In this document: positions 52,560-61,690 of the stretch, piece by piece
Layout of the letters: every line of letters starts with the position of its first letter
Position numbering within the stretch: the first letter of the stretch is position 1
Notes under the pieces: generated by a model
The model's input: the letters and a program-made list of their open reading frames with translations, nothing else
Told to the model about the DNA's origin: nothing
The model's database searches: none
Source of the DNA: Ralstonia pickettii
GTDB lineage: Bacteria; Pseudomonadota; Gammaproteobacteria; Burkholderiales; Burkholderiaceae
DNA length: 64,000 nt
Reading direction: 5' to 3'
Assembly (NCBI RefSeq): GCF_030582395.1
Contig: NZ_CP104382.1
Span: 372,001 to 436,000 of the forward strand
Translations under genes and position numbers: made by a program

Positions 52560-54137
52560 ATGTCCGATCACGTTGATCAACCCGCCGCGACAGATGCACG
52601 CGGCGCGCTGCTGCACATGCGCGGCATCTGCAAGAACTTTCCCGGCGTGCAGGCGCTGGCCCGGGTCGATTTCCGCTTGTTGCCCGGAGAAGTCCATGCC
52701 CTGATGGGGCAGAACGGTGCCGGCAAGTCGACGCTCATCAAGGTGCTGACCGGTGTTGAAGCACCCGATGCGGGCGAGATCCTGCTCGGCGGTCAGCCCA
52801 TCGCGCCAAGCTCGCCGCTGGAGGCGCAAAAGCTCGGCATCAGCACGGTGTACCAGGAGGTCAATCTCTGCCCGAACCTGACCGTGGCGGAGAACATCCA
52901 CATCGGCCGCTTCCCCATGCGGCTGGGCAGCATCGACTGGCGTGCCACCAACCGGGCGGCGCAGGCACTGCTTGCCGATCTGAATATCCACATTGACGTC
53001 ACGCTGCCGCTGTCGCTGTATCCGGTGGCCATTCAGCAGATGGTGGCGATTGCGCGCGCGCTTTCCACCGAAGCCCGCATCCTGATCCTCGACGAGCCCA
53101 CCTCCAGCCTGGACGACGATGAAGTGGCCCGCCTATTTGCCGCCATCCGCACGCTCAAGGCGCGCGGCATGGCCGTGCTGTTCGTCACGCATTTTCTGGA
53201 GCAGACGTACGCGATTGCCGACCGCATTACCGTGCTGCGCAACGGCCGGCTGGAAGGCGAATACGCCGCGCGCGATCTGCCGCAGCTGCAACTGATCAAC
53301 AAGATGGTCGGGCGCGACATCGACGCGAGCCGCTTCGAGCGCACCGAAGTGCCGCCCGTGGACGACACGGCGCCAGCGTTCCTGAGCGCGCGCGGCATGG
53401 GCCGTCGTGGCGTCGTGCAGCCGCTCGATCTGGACGTCCGCCCCGGGCAGGTGCTCGGCCTTGGCGGCCTGCTTGGCTCGGGCCGAACGGAGACTGCTCG
53501 GCTGCTGTTCGGTGTCGACCGCAACGATGCGGGCTCGATCAACGTGCAGGGGCAAGCGCGCCAGTTCAGTTCGCCGCGTGACGCCATCCGGCAGGGCATC
53601 GGCTTTTGCCCGGAAGACCGCAAGACCGAAGGCATCATCGCCGAGCTGTCGATTCGCGAGAACATCATCCTTGCGCTGCAGGCCAAGCGCGGCCTGTTCC
53701 GCTATCTGCCCAAGAAGCGCCAGCGCGAGATTGCCGACCAGTACATCGCCCAGCTCGGCATCAAGACGCCCGACGCTGAAAAGCCGATCGGCCAGCTCTC
53801 GGGCGGCAACCAGCAGAAGGCCGTGCTCGCGCGCTGGCTGGCGACCGATCCTGCCATGCTGATCCTGGATGAGCCCACGCGCGGTATCGACATTGCCGCC
53901 AAGCTCGACATCATGGATCTGGTGACCGCGCAGTGCCGCAAGGGCATGGCGATCCTGTTCATCTCCAGCGAGCTGCCAGAGGTGCTGCGCGTGAGCCACC
54001 GACTGGCGATCTTGCGCGATCGCAAGAAGGTGGGCGAGCTAACCGGCGCCGATGTGACGGAAGACAACCTGTGCCACGTGATTGCCGGCGGCGACGTGCC
54101 CGCCAGCCAATCCACCACCACCGGAGGCGCTGCATGA
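52560..54137 (+). CDS. ytfR: Galactofuranose-type ABC transporter ATPase
   Basis: This roughly 525-residue protein has two fused ABC ATPase domains: Walker A GQNGAGKST, RILILDEPTSSLD in the first; GLLGSGRTE, SGGNQQK and [12 protein letters not shown] in the second. It energises the YtfT/YjfF permease pair. ATG 52560 (MSDHVDQP) follows AGG; ATG 52536 is in the intercistronic hairpin. The stop overlaps ytfT (ATGA). Confidence 0.93.
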   Translation: MSDHVDQPAATDARGALLHMRGICKNFPGVQALARVDFRLLPGEVHALMGQNGAGKSTLIKVLTGVEAPDAGEILLGGQPIAPSSPLEAQKLGISTVYQEVNLCPNLTVAENIHIGRFPMRLGSIDWRATNRAAQALLADLNIHIDVTLPLSLYPVAIQQMVAIARALSTEARILILDEPTSSLDDDEVARLFAAIRTLKARGMAVLFVTHFLEQTYAIADRITVLRNGRLEGEYAARDLPQLQLINKMVGRDIDASRFERTEVPPVDDTAPAFLSARGMGRRGVVQPLDLDVRPGQVLGLGGLLGSGRTETARLLFGVDRNDAGSINVQGQARQFSSPRDAIRQGIGFCPEDRKTEGIIAELSIRENIILALQAKRGLFRYLPKKRQREIADQYIAQLGIKTPDAEKPIGQLSGGNQQKAVLARWLATDPAMLILDEPTRGIDIAAKLDIMDLVTAQCRKGMAILFISSELPEVLRVSHRLAILRDRKKVGELTGADVTEDNLCHVIAGGDVPASQSTTTGGAA

Positions 54138-55183
54138 ACCCCGCCCGCCTGCGTGCGCTCACCGGCCACCGATTGTTCTGGCCGTGCGTGACGCTGCTTT
54201 TGCTGTGTCTGCTCAACGCTTGGTTCAACCCGCATTTCTTTCACCTCGACGTTCGCAATGGGCATCTGTACGGCAGCCTGATCGACATCCTCAACCGCGC
54301 AGCGCCGCTGATGCTCGTCTCGCTCGGCATGACGCTTGTGATTGCGGTGGGCGGCATCGATATTTCGGTGGGCGCGGTGGTCGCCATTTCCGGCGCCATT
54401 GCGGCATCGCTTGTCGGCGGCACGCTGGTCGTGCAGAACGGCCTGCCCGTCTACGTGACGAAGGTGCCGCTGCTGCTTGCGCTGCTGGCGGCCGTTGGCG
54501 CGGCGCTGGTGTGTGGCATGTGGAACGGCCTGCTGGTGGCGGGCGCGGGCATGCAGCCCATCATCGCCACGCTGATCCTGATGGTGGCCGGCCGCGGCGT
54601 GGCGCAGCTCATTACCGGCGGCCAGATCATCACCGTGTACTACGAGCCGTTCTTCTTCGTGGGTAACGGCTATCTGTTCGGTCTGCCGTTCGGGCTATAC
54701 ATCGCGGCTGCTGTGCTGGGCCTGCTGTTGCTGTTGATGCACCGCACGGCGCTGGGCTTGTTCATCGAGGCCGTTGGCATCAACCCCGTGGCCGCGCGGC
54801 TTGCGGGGTTGAACACCAAGGCGCTGCTGTTTGGCATCTACGCATTCTGCGGTGCCATGGCCGGTGTTGCGGGGCTCATTATCTGCTCCAACGTCAAGAG
54901 CGCGGACGGCAACAACGCGGGGCTGCTGCTGGAGCTTGACGCCATCCTGGCCGTCACGCTGGGCGGTACCTCGCTGGCAGGCGGCAAGTTCAGCCTGTGG
55001 GGCAGCGTGATGGGGGCGCTCATCATCCAGACGCTCACCTATGCGATCTATTCGATGGGTGTGCCGCCAGAAATCAACCTCGTGGTGAAAGCCGTGGTGG
55101 TGTTTGCCGTATGCCTGGCGCAATCGGAGGCGTTTCGCAGCATGCTCTTTCAACGCCACAGCCGTGCGGGGGCGCAGTCATGA
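54134..55183 (+). CDS. ytfT: Galactofuranose-type ABC transporter permease
   Basis: This 349-residue membrane protein has about nine or ten helices and the CUT2 stretch MTLVIAVGGIDISVGAVVAISGAIAAS. ATG 54134 overlaps the ytfR stop, and the gene overlaps yjfF by 4 bases. It pairs with YjfF to form the channel. Confidence 0.93.
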   Translation: MNPARLRALTGHRLFWPCVTLLLLCLLNAWFNPHFFHLDVRNGHLYGSLIDILNRAAPLMLVSLGMTLVIAVGGIDISVGAVVAISGAIAASLVGGTLVVQNGLPVYVTKVPLLLALLAAVGAALVCGMWNGLLVAGAGMQPIIATLILMVAGRGVAQLITGGQIITVYYEPFFFVGNGYLFGLPFGLYIAAAVLGLLLLLMHRTALGLFIEAVGINPVAARLAGLNTKALLFGIYAFCGAMAGVAGLIICSNVKSADGNNAGLLLELDAILAVTLGGTSLAGGKFSLWGSVMGALIIQTLTYAIYSMGVPPEINLVVKAVVVFAVCLAQSEAFRSMLFQRHSRAGAQS

Positions 55184-56253
55184 GAATCAATCCACGGCGC
55201 TTGCCGTTCTACGTCACGCTGTTTCTGTTTGCGCTGTTGTTCGGCTTCGGCTCGGTCACTTATACGGGCTTCTTCAGCGTGCAGGTGTTTCTCAATCTGC
55301 TGATCGACAACGCGTTCCTGATCGTCGTTGCCATCGGCATGACGTTCGTCATTCTGTCGGGCGGCATTGATCTGTCGGTCGGGGCGGTGGTGGCGCTGAC
55401 CACCATGATCTCCGCCGCGCTGGTCGAGCATCACGGCTGGTCGATTGGCGTGGTGGTGCCACTGGCGCTCGCCGTCGGGTGCCTGTTCGGCCTGGTGATG
55501 GGCGTGCTGATCCAGGTGTTCCGCATCCAGCCGTTCATCGTCACGCTGGGCGGCATGTTCCTCGCGCGGGGGCTGTGCTATCTCATCAGCATCGATTCGA
55601 TCAGCATTACCGACCCGATCTATACCGCGCTCTCGCAGTACAAGATCCAGGTGGGCGGCGGCAACTACGTGTCGCCCAGCGTGGTGATTGCGCTGGTGGT
55701 GTTTGCGGCAGCAGCGTGGCTTGCACATTGCAGCCGCTTTGGTCGCACGGTGTACGCACTGGGTGGCAATGAGCGGTCTGCCCTCCTGATGGGCTTGCCG
55801 GTGGCGCGCACGCGCATCCTCGTCTATGTGCTCAGCGGTTTCTGCTCGGCGCTGGGAGGCGTGCTGGTCACGTTCTACATGCTGTCCGGCTACGGGCTGC
55901 ACGCGCAAGGCATGGAACTGGACGCCATTGCCGCCACGGTGGTCGGTGGCACGCTGCTCACCGGCGGCGTGGGCCTCATCAGCGGCAGTGTGGTGGGCGT
56001 GCTGTTGCTTGGCGTCATCCAGTCGCTCATCACCTTTGACGGCACGCTCAGCTCCTGGTGGGCGCGCATTGCGATTGGTGTGTTGCTATGCGTGTTCTGC
56101 CTCATGCAACGCTTTCTTGGGCGCGCACAGCGCGGGGCAGCATTGCCACCGTCCACCCCGCACAGGCCGGCGCGGTCGTCGACCGAGACGGCCAAGGACA
56201 CCCCGGCCTCGGCCATCCTCATGCAGTCGCATGCCGTACCGCCTTTCAATTAG
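55180..56253 (+). CDS. yjfF: Galactofuranose-type ABC transporter permease
   Basis: This 357-residue membrane protein resembles YjfF, with MTFVILSGGIDLSVGAVVALTTMISA and LLDAIAATVVGGTLL-type helices. ATG 55180 overlaps the ytfT stop. The C terminus carries about 35 extra hydrophilic residues rich in Pro, Ser and Thr after the last helix. It ends the ytf operon. Confidence 0.92.
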   Translation: MRINPRRLPFYVTLFLFALLFGFGSVTYTGFFSVQVFLNLLIDNAFLIVVAIGMTFVILSGGIDLSVGAVVALTTMISAALVEHHGWSIGVVVPLALAVGCLFGLVMGVLIQVFRIQPFIVTLGGMFLARGLCYLISIDSISITDPIYTALSQYKIQVGGGNYVSPSVVIALVVFAAAAWLAHCSRFGRTVYALGGNERSALLMGLPVARTRILVYVLSGFCSALGGVLVTFYMLSGYGLHAQGMELDAIAATVVGGTLLTGGVGLISGSVVGVLLLGVIQSLITFDGTLSSWWARIAIGVLLCVFCLMQRFLGRAQRGAALPPSTPHRPARSSTETAKDTPASAILMQSHAVPPFN

Positions 56254-56297
56254 GCGCACGCAGTCGCAGTTTCCCGTAGACATGCCGGCCTTGAAGA

Positions 56298-56335
56298 AGT
56301 TGTATCGCGCAACTATATTGGTTGTGCCAAACAAC
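56298..56335. promoter_or_regulatory. Candidate MarR operators before the MarR-GNAT gene
   Basis: Two small inverted repeats with the same GTTG/CAAC arms lie in the 97-base gap: AGTTG-N7-CAACT (56298-56314) and GTTGT-N5-ACAAC (56321-56335). The second ends 15 bases before the ATG, suitable for autorepression. Confidence 0.5.
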
Positions 56336-56350
56336 TAACTCAGGCCCGGT

Positions 56351-57325
56351 ATGGACATCATCGAAGCCCCCGCGCAGTCACGCGAACAGACCATCCGTGA
56401 GCTGCGTGAGGTTTCCCGCAAGCTTGTCCGCGAGCTCGGCTTCATGCGCAACACGCTGGCAGAGAGCGACCTGCCGCCCTCTGCCGTACACGCGATTCTC
56501 GAGATTGCCGGGGCGCCCGGCATCCAGGCGCGCGATCTGGCCGAACGCCTGCGGCTGGACAAATCGAGCACCAGCCGGCAGCTCACGCGGCTTGAATCCG
56601 CCGGGCTGGTCGAACGCCGCACCTGCGCTGACGATGCACGGGCTTCCGAGTTGCATCTCACAAAAAGCGGCCAGCAACTGCGCCGCAAGATTGATGCATT
56701 TGCTTCGGAGCAGGTTTCCAACGCGCTGCGTCACCTGACCCCGGCAGAGCAGCAACGGCTCGTCGCGTCACTGTCGCAGTACGTCAGCGCGCTGGCCGAT
56801 GACAACGACCACAAGCCCGCGCATGCCGCCGCCGATGCCGGCCCACAGATCGTGCAAGGCTACGTGCCCGGCTGCATTGGGGATATCGCCGGCCTGCATG
56901 GCCGGTTCTACGCGCAGCACTGGGGGTTTGGCGTGTTCTTCGAGCGCCGGGTCGCCAAGGAACTCGCCGACTTTGCGCAAGCCTTGCCCGACCCCGACAA
57001 AGCACTCTGGCTATGCGTGGAAAACGGCCGCTGCCTTGCGTCTCTCGCAATTGACGGAAACTCGGACACGCGCGTTGCACACCTGCGCTGGTTCATCGTG
57101 GATGATTCCCTGCGTGGCACCGGCATTGGCCGTCATCTGATGTTGCAGGCGATGCGCTTTGTTGATGCGCGCTTTGACGAGACGTACCTCAACACCTTCA
57201 AGGGCCTGGATGCCGCCCGCCACCTCTACGAATCGTTCGGCTTTCAACTCACGCATGAAGAAGCCGGCACGCAGTGGGGCAGCACCGTGACCGAACAGCA
57301 ATTCCGTCGCCGCAAACCGGGCTGA
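56351..57325 (+). CDS. MarR-GNAT fusion protein
   Basis: This 324-residue protein joins a MarR winged helix (about 10-150; SAVHAILEIAGAPGIQARDLAERLRLDKSSTSRQLTRLESAGLVERR) to a GNAT acetyltransferase (about 165-320; LRWFIVDDSLRGTGIGRHLMLQAMRF with the acetyl-CoA loop RGTGIG). The family is known but the substrate is not. A few bases separate it from two palindromes likely to be its own operator. The arylamine N-acetyltransferase gene follows 35 bases on, possibly cotranscribed. Confidence 0.9.
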   Translation: MDIIEAPAQSREQTIRELREVSRKLVRELGFMRNTLAESDLPPSAVHAILEIAGAPGIQARDLAERLRLDKSSTSRQLTRLESAGLVERRTCADDARASELHLTKSGQQLRRKIDAFASEQVSNALRHLTPAEQQRLVASLSQYVSALADDNDHKPAHAAADAGPQIVQGYVPGCIGDIAGLHGRFYAQHWGFGVFFERRVAKELADFAQALPDPDKALWLCVENGRCLASLAIDGNSDTRVAHLRWFIVDDSLRGTGIGRHLMLQAMRFVDARFDETYLNTFKGLDAARHLYESFGFQLTHEEAGTQWGSTVTEQQFRRRKPG

Positions 57326-57360
57326 GGTTGTGTCGTCCCGGGCGCACAAGGAGACCGCAC

Positions 57361-58170
57361 GTGACATCGCAACTCAATCTGGACGCCTACTTCAACCGCA
57401 TCCAGTGGGGCGGCAGCGCCAGCCCAACCTACGACACGCTCGCGCAACTGGTGCGTGCGCACATGCGGCACATTCCGTTCGAAAACCTCGACGTGCTGCT
57501 CGGACGCGGCATCCGGATCGACCTGGAAAGCCTGCAGAACAAGCTCGTCCACGCGCGGCGCGGCGGCTACTGCTTCGAGCACGCCACGTTGTTTGCCGCC
57601 GTGTTGGAGCAGCTTGGCTTTCAACCAACCCGTCACTCGTCGCGCGTGGTCCTGCTTTCGCCGCGCACTGAGGCACCTCGCACGCACATGTTCCTGACGG
57701 TGCCGCTGCCCGAAGGCACCTTCGTCGTCGACCCCGGTTTTGGCGCGCTGGCGCCGCGCGTACCCGTGCCTCTGGACGGCACACAAGCCAACATCGACGG
57801 TGAACTCCACTGGGTGGCGCGCGACGAAGACCGCTGGATACTCCGCGCGCAAGTGCGCAGCGACACGCCCGTCGACGCGTGGGTCACCACGATGGAGCAG
57901 GACTACCCGATCGACTTCGAAATGGCGAACTACTACACGTCAACCTATCCGGCATCGCCGTTCGTGAATCGCATCCTGATGCGCGCCCTGACGGACGAAG
58001 GCCGCGTGACGGTGATGAATCGGGATGCCACGATCTGGCGCGGGAATACGCCGCACAGGTTTGAGCTGGAAGACCGGCGCGCGTTGCGCGGGCTGCTGGC
58101 TGAGTACTTTGGGATGGATCTGCCGGAGGTGGAGGGGATGCGGGTGCCTGGGGTGGAGGGGTGGAGTTGA
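57361..58170 (+). CDS. nat: Arylamine N-acetyltransferase
   Basis: This 269-residue enzyme transfers acetyl from acetyl-CoA to arylamines. The catalytic triad is Cys71 (RGGYCFEHATLF), His109 (RTHMFLTV) and Asp124 (VVDPGFG). The N terminus HIPFENLDVLLGR is typical. The start is GTG 57361 with AAGGAG upstream, giving the family's usual length. Confidence 0.94.
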   Translation: MTSQLNLDAYFNRIQWGGSASPTYDTLAQLVRAHMRHIPFENLDVLLGRGIRIDLESLQNKLVHARRGGYCFEHATLFAAVLEQLGFQPTRHSSRVVLLSPRTEAPRTHMFLTVPLPEGTFVVDPGFGALAPRVPVPLDGTQANIDGELHWVARDEDRWILRAQVRSDTPVDAWVTTMEQDYPIDFEMANYYTSTYPASPFVNRILMRALTDEGRVTVMNRDATIWRGNTPHRFELEDRRALRGLLAEYFGMDLPEVEGMRVPGVEGWS

Positions 58171-58347
58171 AGCGGATGGCTTTTCAGGCGACTGGAGTGC
58201 GCTACATCACAGCATTGAGAAGCGTCCGCGTTGACTGAATGCGTCCGATTGCTGCATCGGCCTTGGTCGGCTGTGTTGAATGCGCTTGATAGCGCCTCGA
58301 CTGCAAGCTTCCCCGCCCGTCTCGGGGTCGCGTTACTGCTGTTTTCG

Positions 58348-58626
58348 TTATTTCTTGCGATTCGCGCGCTGAAGCACGCTCAGAACTTCCCACCGGAACA
58401 AATCCACCGTCACACCATCCAGCGAGGTCAGAATGAACGCCCCGATCGCGTCCATAAACCCGGCCTGGAATTCGAGTGCCTTGTCCTTCAGGTAGGCCTG
58501 CTTATGTAAGCGCAACGTCTGGGGTTGGAACCGGCGGTTCACTTTCATGTCCATCTGCGCTTTGTGCAGATACTCCTTGGCGGCCAAGGCGCCCTGTGCG
58601 TATAGGAGATTTTCATTGACGTTCAT
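58348..58626 (-). CDS. Small hypothetical protein, 92 aa, coupled to a short upstream ORF
   Basis: Not recognised. The protein is basic and helical (LLYAQGALAAKEYLHKAQMDMKV; LRLHKQAYLKDKALEFQAGFMDAIGAF), with no signal peptide or membrane helix. A GGAGGTG site precedes ATG 58626. The start overlaps the stop of a 34-codon ORF (ATGA), and a terminator-like hairpin lies in the leader, an arrangement seen for regulated phage-type or toxin-type genes (inference). It is convergent with nat. Confidence 0.7.
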   Translation of the reverse strand: MNVNENLLYAQGALAAKEYLHKAQMDMKVNRRFQPQTLRLHKQAYLKDKALEFQAGFMDAIGAFILTSLDGVTVDLFRWEVLSVLQRANRKK

Positions 58627-58727
58627 CGGGCACCTCCGGACGAAGGACGTTGCGCGATGCTGGTGAACTGACAGCGTGCGGGGCGATGCCCGCGTGGGAT
58701 GGGTACGGCTTGGGTCGGTTGATCCAT
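58623..58727 (-). CDS. Short leader or coupled ORF, 34 aa
   Basis: A 34-codon ORF (MDQPTQAVPIPRGHRP...) with a good AGAGGG ribosome site ends in a TGA that overlaps the ATG of the downstream gene. It may be a real small protein or a translated leader that controls the 92-residue gene. The peptide is Pro- and Arg-rich without recognisable motif. Confidence 0.5.
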   Translation of the reverse strand: MDQPTQAVPIPRGHRPARCQFTSIAQRPSSGGAR

Positions 58728-58816
58728 TGTCTTGCCCTCTGGTTTGAGTGAGGAGCCACCCACCGGTGAGGGTGGGCGGGCACACGACAAGGTCTGCAAT
58801 ACCGATCAAAAACACC

Positions 58817-58849
58817 AAAAAACCGGCAGGGCCGAAGCCCTCCCTGCCG
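58817..58849 (-). terminator. Attenuator-like terminator in the leader of the small gene
   Basis: On the minus strand CGGCAGGG pairs with CCCTGCCG (8 bp; a 10-base loop with further inner pairing) and is followed by GT and six T. It lies 90 bases upstream of the 34-codon ORF and in the same direction, so it could stop transcription before the genes. A second hairpin (CCACCC/GGGTGG type) lies between it and the ORF. Confidence 0.65.
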
Positions 58850-59021
58850 AGGCCCACCCGTAAAGGCGAACAACGGCACGCGAGAGCCATAACGGCACTC
58901 ACGGGGTCTTTTTGATTCGGGATTGCAGTCCCGGCTGCGCTTGGTTTGCGCGAGCGGGACAGAGTTTAGGGGTGGCAAGCGGCGGCGGCAAGTTGCGGTT
59001 TGTGGCGGTGCCCGCAGCAAC

Positions 59022-59189
59022 TGCCGAGTCCGAAACGCCGCGCGCCGGGTTCCGGACTCGAATCTCCGGGGTCCGAACCTCAAACGCCGAGCACAAAGCC
59101 TGACACGCCGGGTTCCGAGCCCCAACCGTCGAGTTCAGAACCTCAACGGTGGAGTTCAGAACCTCAATCGCCGAGTTCAGACCCTCGAC
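59022..59189. repeat. Tandem array of eight 21-bp units
   Basis: Eight contiguous, degenerate 21-bp units with consensus CGCCGAGTTCAGAACCTCAAC begin at 59022, 59043, 59064, 59085, 59106, 59127, 59148 and 59169. Units 5-8 are the best preserved. Because 21 is a multiple of three, reading frames stay open through the array on both strands, giving heptad-repeat peptides that are unlikely to be real. The surrounding 806-base stretch (58728-59533) has no other convincing gene. Confidence 0.85.
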
Positions 59190-59250
59190 CGTGCCCAAAA
59201 AAGCAGCATGTGTTGCTGAAAAATGCAGCAAGCGCGAGGAAAAAGCGGTC

Positions 59251-59313
59251 ACGCGTGGAGTTCATAACCCCATGCGTGGCGTTCGGAACGCCGTGGGTCG
59301 AGGTCAATGGTCC
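59251..59313. repeat. Three further degenerate 21-bp units
   Basis: Units at 59251, 59272 and 59293 fit the same 21-bp pattern (GCGTGGAGTTCATAACCCC type). They are separated from the main array by about 60 bases containing AAAAAAGCAGCA-like runs, which recur after this block near 59327, suggesting an old duplication of array plus spacer. Confidence 0.6.
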
Positions 59314-59533
59314 GCCCCATTGCTCAAAAAAGCAGCAGCGGCGAGGCAAAAAGCCTCGTGGTTGGGCCTTGGAGGGCCGAGCGCGGGGCTTGGAGGTCGG
59401 GGCTCGGAGAAATCACCCTCGACACGCGAAAAAAAGGCGCGCCGTCTGGCACGCCCATCGTGATCGATCCGGCGGATTCCGCACGCCGTCTTGGCAGCGT
59501 GCGGACCGGCCGGATTGCGCTTCGCCTTCGCGC

Positions 59534-61690
59534 TTAGTTGTAGGTGTAGACCATGCTCTTGAGGCTGTTGTCGAGCATGCGGTAGTTGAACAGCACCGAG
59601 CGCGTGCCCGAGCTGGTCAACGCCGGCACTTGTTGCGGGTTCGGCAGGTTGATGACCGCCGATGTCGCGCCCTTGGCTGCGTTTGTTGACGCACTGTAGG
59701 TGCCCTTCGTATCCACCGTCACAGCAGCACTACCGATCTGCTGGGCCGACGGGTTCAGCGCCCAATCCACTACCAGCGAAGACAGCACGCCGTTGGTGGC
59801 ACTGTTGGACGGGTTCAGCACTGCCAGCGTCTGGCTGCCCGCCGTATCCCACGGCAGGTTCACGGCCTGGGTTGCCTGCACCAGATCGGTCAGCAGCGTC
59901 TTGCTGTAGACACGGTCCGGCGTGGTTTGCGAGCCGTAGAACAGTTCGATCTGATACCGCGCGCCCTTCACAACAGGGTTCGGATCAAGGTTGTCCGACG
60001 CCTGCGCCCAAACCGGGTTGCTGAAGTCGCTACGCGGTGCTGCCAGTGTCGTCGCTGCCGAGCCGGTCAGGCCGACCGTACGCGCGAACCAGAAGTTCGG
60101 GCAGTTGTAGGTAGCTGTACCGCCGTTGCTGCAACGGGTGGTGGCAGGCACCGTGCCGAACTTGTTGCTCACATCCATGTACACCTGGCTAGGCTCGTTG
60201 CTGTCGCCGGTGGGGGCGATGTAGACGAGTCCGCTGGTGGGCAAGCCCGGCCCTGTCACGCGCGCATAGCTTAGGCTGCCGTTGCCGTTAACGCTGCCCG
60301 GCCCCTTGGCGTTGATCCAGAACTGGATGCCCGTCTGGTAGTGGCTGTAGCTGCTGCTGTTGGCGCTGGTGCCCGCAAAGTTCGGGTTGACCTGCTCAAC
60401 GCGGCGAACTTGCACGCGGTCGATCACCTCCACCGGTTGTTGGTTGCCCACGACCCACCACTTGGACGGATGCGCGCTGGACGTGCCTGAGGCGATATAG
60501 CGCATCATCGCGATGATGTTGCCCGGATTGCCGTTCGCGTCCAGATATTTGACGTTCAATACGGCTTGATCCGGCAGGGGCGCCGACATCGGCGATACGG
60601 CTGTCGGTACCGATGTGTTCGAGCCCGGATAGAACGCCATGACTTCCGGCACGCTGAACTTGGCGCCGGTCATGGAGTCGCTGTTCAGAAGGCCGAAGAT
60701 CCACTGCCCGAAGGCGTAGCCGTTGTGCAGGAATGGGATGCTGCCCGCATTGCTCGTATCCGATGCAATGTTCTGGCAGGCAGGCGCGAGCGACGTCACC
60801 TTCGGGCCGCCTTGCGTGGCAGGCACCGTGAAGTCGGTCCCGAGCACGCGCTGCGAGGCTGGCAGTGCAAAGCAGGCAGTCAGCGCATTCGCCAGCGCTT
60901 GCGCGCCTTGCGGCAGGCTTGAAACGTTCGGCGCCGGTGCAGGCAGCGTCGCGCCGCCGCCGGTGGCCGTGGCCAGCGGCACGGGCGTCCCATCTACCGT
61001 ACCCAGCCGAAGTTGGCCGGTGGCCGGGTCTTTCGACACCGTCACCACGTCCAGAATCTGGTCAGCCGTGTTGCCGACGCCAGACGCCGTAGCGGCGGAA
61101 ATGCTGGTGGCAAATGGGTCATAGTTTGCCGGTGCACCGATGGCGCTCAGCACCGACGACAGCTGGGCCACAACGTTCGCCGTGACGGCCTTGAGCGCAT
61201 TTGCATCCACCGTCTTTGCGTTGACCAGCGTCAGCGGATTTCCGTCCGATGCCAGCTGCGCCACGATGGCAGTCGTCAGCGGGGTGGCATTGAGCGTGAG
61301 CGGAGTGCCGGCCGGCGGGGTGGTTGTGGTCACGCTGACCAGCGGCGCGGTATTGCCGGTCGGGTCGGTCACGACCACGAAGAACGGCGCCGTCTCGCCA
61401 GCTTTGAGCGTGCAGGTGTACGTACCAAGAGCACTGGTGGTGATGGCAGTTTCAACGCACGGCGAATTGCCGGTGCTGTCGGTCACGGCAACGTTGGCGT
61501 TGGCGAGCGCGCTACCCGTGGCAGCGGTGCCGGTCAGGGTCGCGGCCGCGGGTGTGGCGGTGCTGGTGCCACCGGACGCTGTGCTATCCGAGCCGCCGCC
61601 GCAACCGGCCACCAGCGTGACTGCAGCCAATGCAATGGCCGTCACGGCCGAACTCACTTGCCAGATACTCTTGGCGTACCTTGCTTTCAT
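59534..61690 (-). CDS. Large secreted lipoprotein of unknown function
   Basis: This 718-residue protein has a lipoprotein signal (lipobox VAGC, residues about 26-29, then GGGSDS) and a Ser/Thr/Ala-rich linker. An N-terminal beta-sandwich-like region (ANANVAVTDSTGN...GTYTCTLKAGETAPFFVVVTDPTGN) resembles carboxypeptidase-regulatory or Big-type repeats. The rest (about 270-718) is a soluble domain not recognised, with stretches NYWFAR-like NFWFARTVGL and GARYQIELFYGSQ. ATG 61690 follows AGGGGGA. It is probably exported to the outer membrane. Confidence 0.85.
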   Translation of the reverse strand: MKARYAKSIWQVSSAVTAIALAAVTLVAGCGGGSDSTASGGTSTATPAAATLTGTAATGSALANANVAVTDSTGNSPCVETAITTSALGTYTCTLKAGETAPFFVVVTDPTGNTAPLVSVTTTTPPAGTPLTLNATPLTTAIVAQLASDGNPLTLVNAKTVDANALKAVTANVVAQLSSVLSAIGAPANYDPFATSISAATASGVGNTADQILDVVTVSKDPATGQLRLGTVDGTPVPLATATGGGATLPAPAPNVSSLPQGAQALANALTACFALPASQRVLGTDFTVPATQGGPKVTSLAPACQNIASDTSNAGSIPFLHNGYAFGQWIFGLLNSDSMTGAKFSVPEVMAFYPGSNTSVPTAVSPMSAPLPDQAVLNVKYLDANGNPGNIIAMMRYIASGTSSAHPSKWWVVGNQQPVEVIDRVQVRRVEQVNPNFAGTSANSSSYSHYQTGIQFWINAKGPGSVNGNGSLSYARVTGPGLPTSGLVYIAPTGDSNEPSQVYMDVSNKFGTVPATTRCSNGGTATYNCPNFWFARTVGLTGSAATTLAAPRSDFSNPVWAQASDNLDPNPVVKGARYQIELFYGSQTTPDRVYSKTLLTDLVQATQAVNLPWDTAGSQTLAVLNPSNSATNGVLSSLVVDWALNPSAQQIGSAAVTVDTKGTYSASTNAAKGATSAVINLPNPQQVPALTSSGTRSVLFNYRMLDNSLKSMVYTYN

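Noticed and set aside
59022..59189. Possible CRISPR array
   Set aside because: Units are contiguous 21-bp tandem repeats without spacers, and no cas genes are present.
58899..59252. 117-codon minus-strand frame across the 21-bp repeats
   Set aside because: Same cause as above; no ribosome site and repeats too degenerate for a maintained protein.
59000..59689. 229-codon plus-strand frame with heptad PSSSEPQ-type repeats
   Set aside because: It is generated by the 21-bp array, runs on into the end of the lipoprotein gene antisense, and other frames are equally open.
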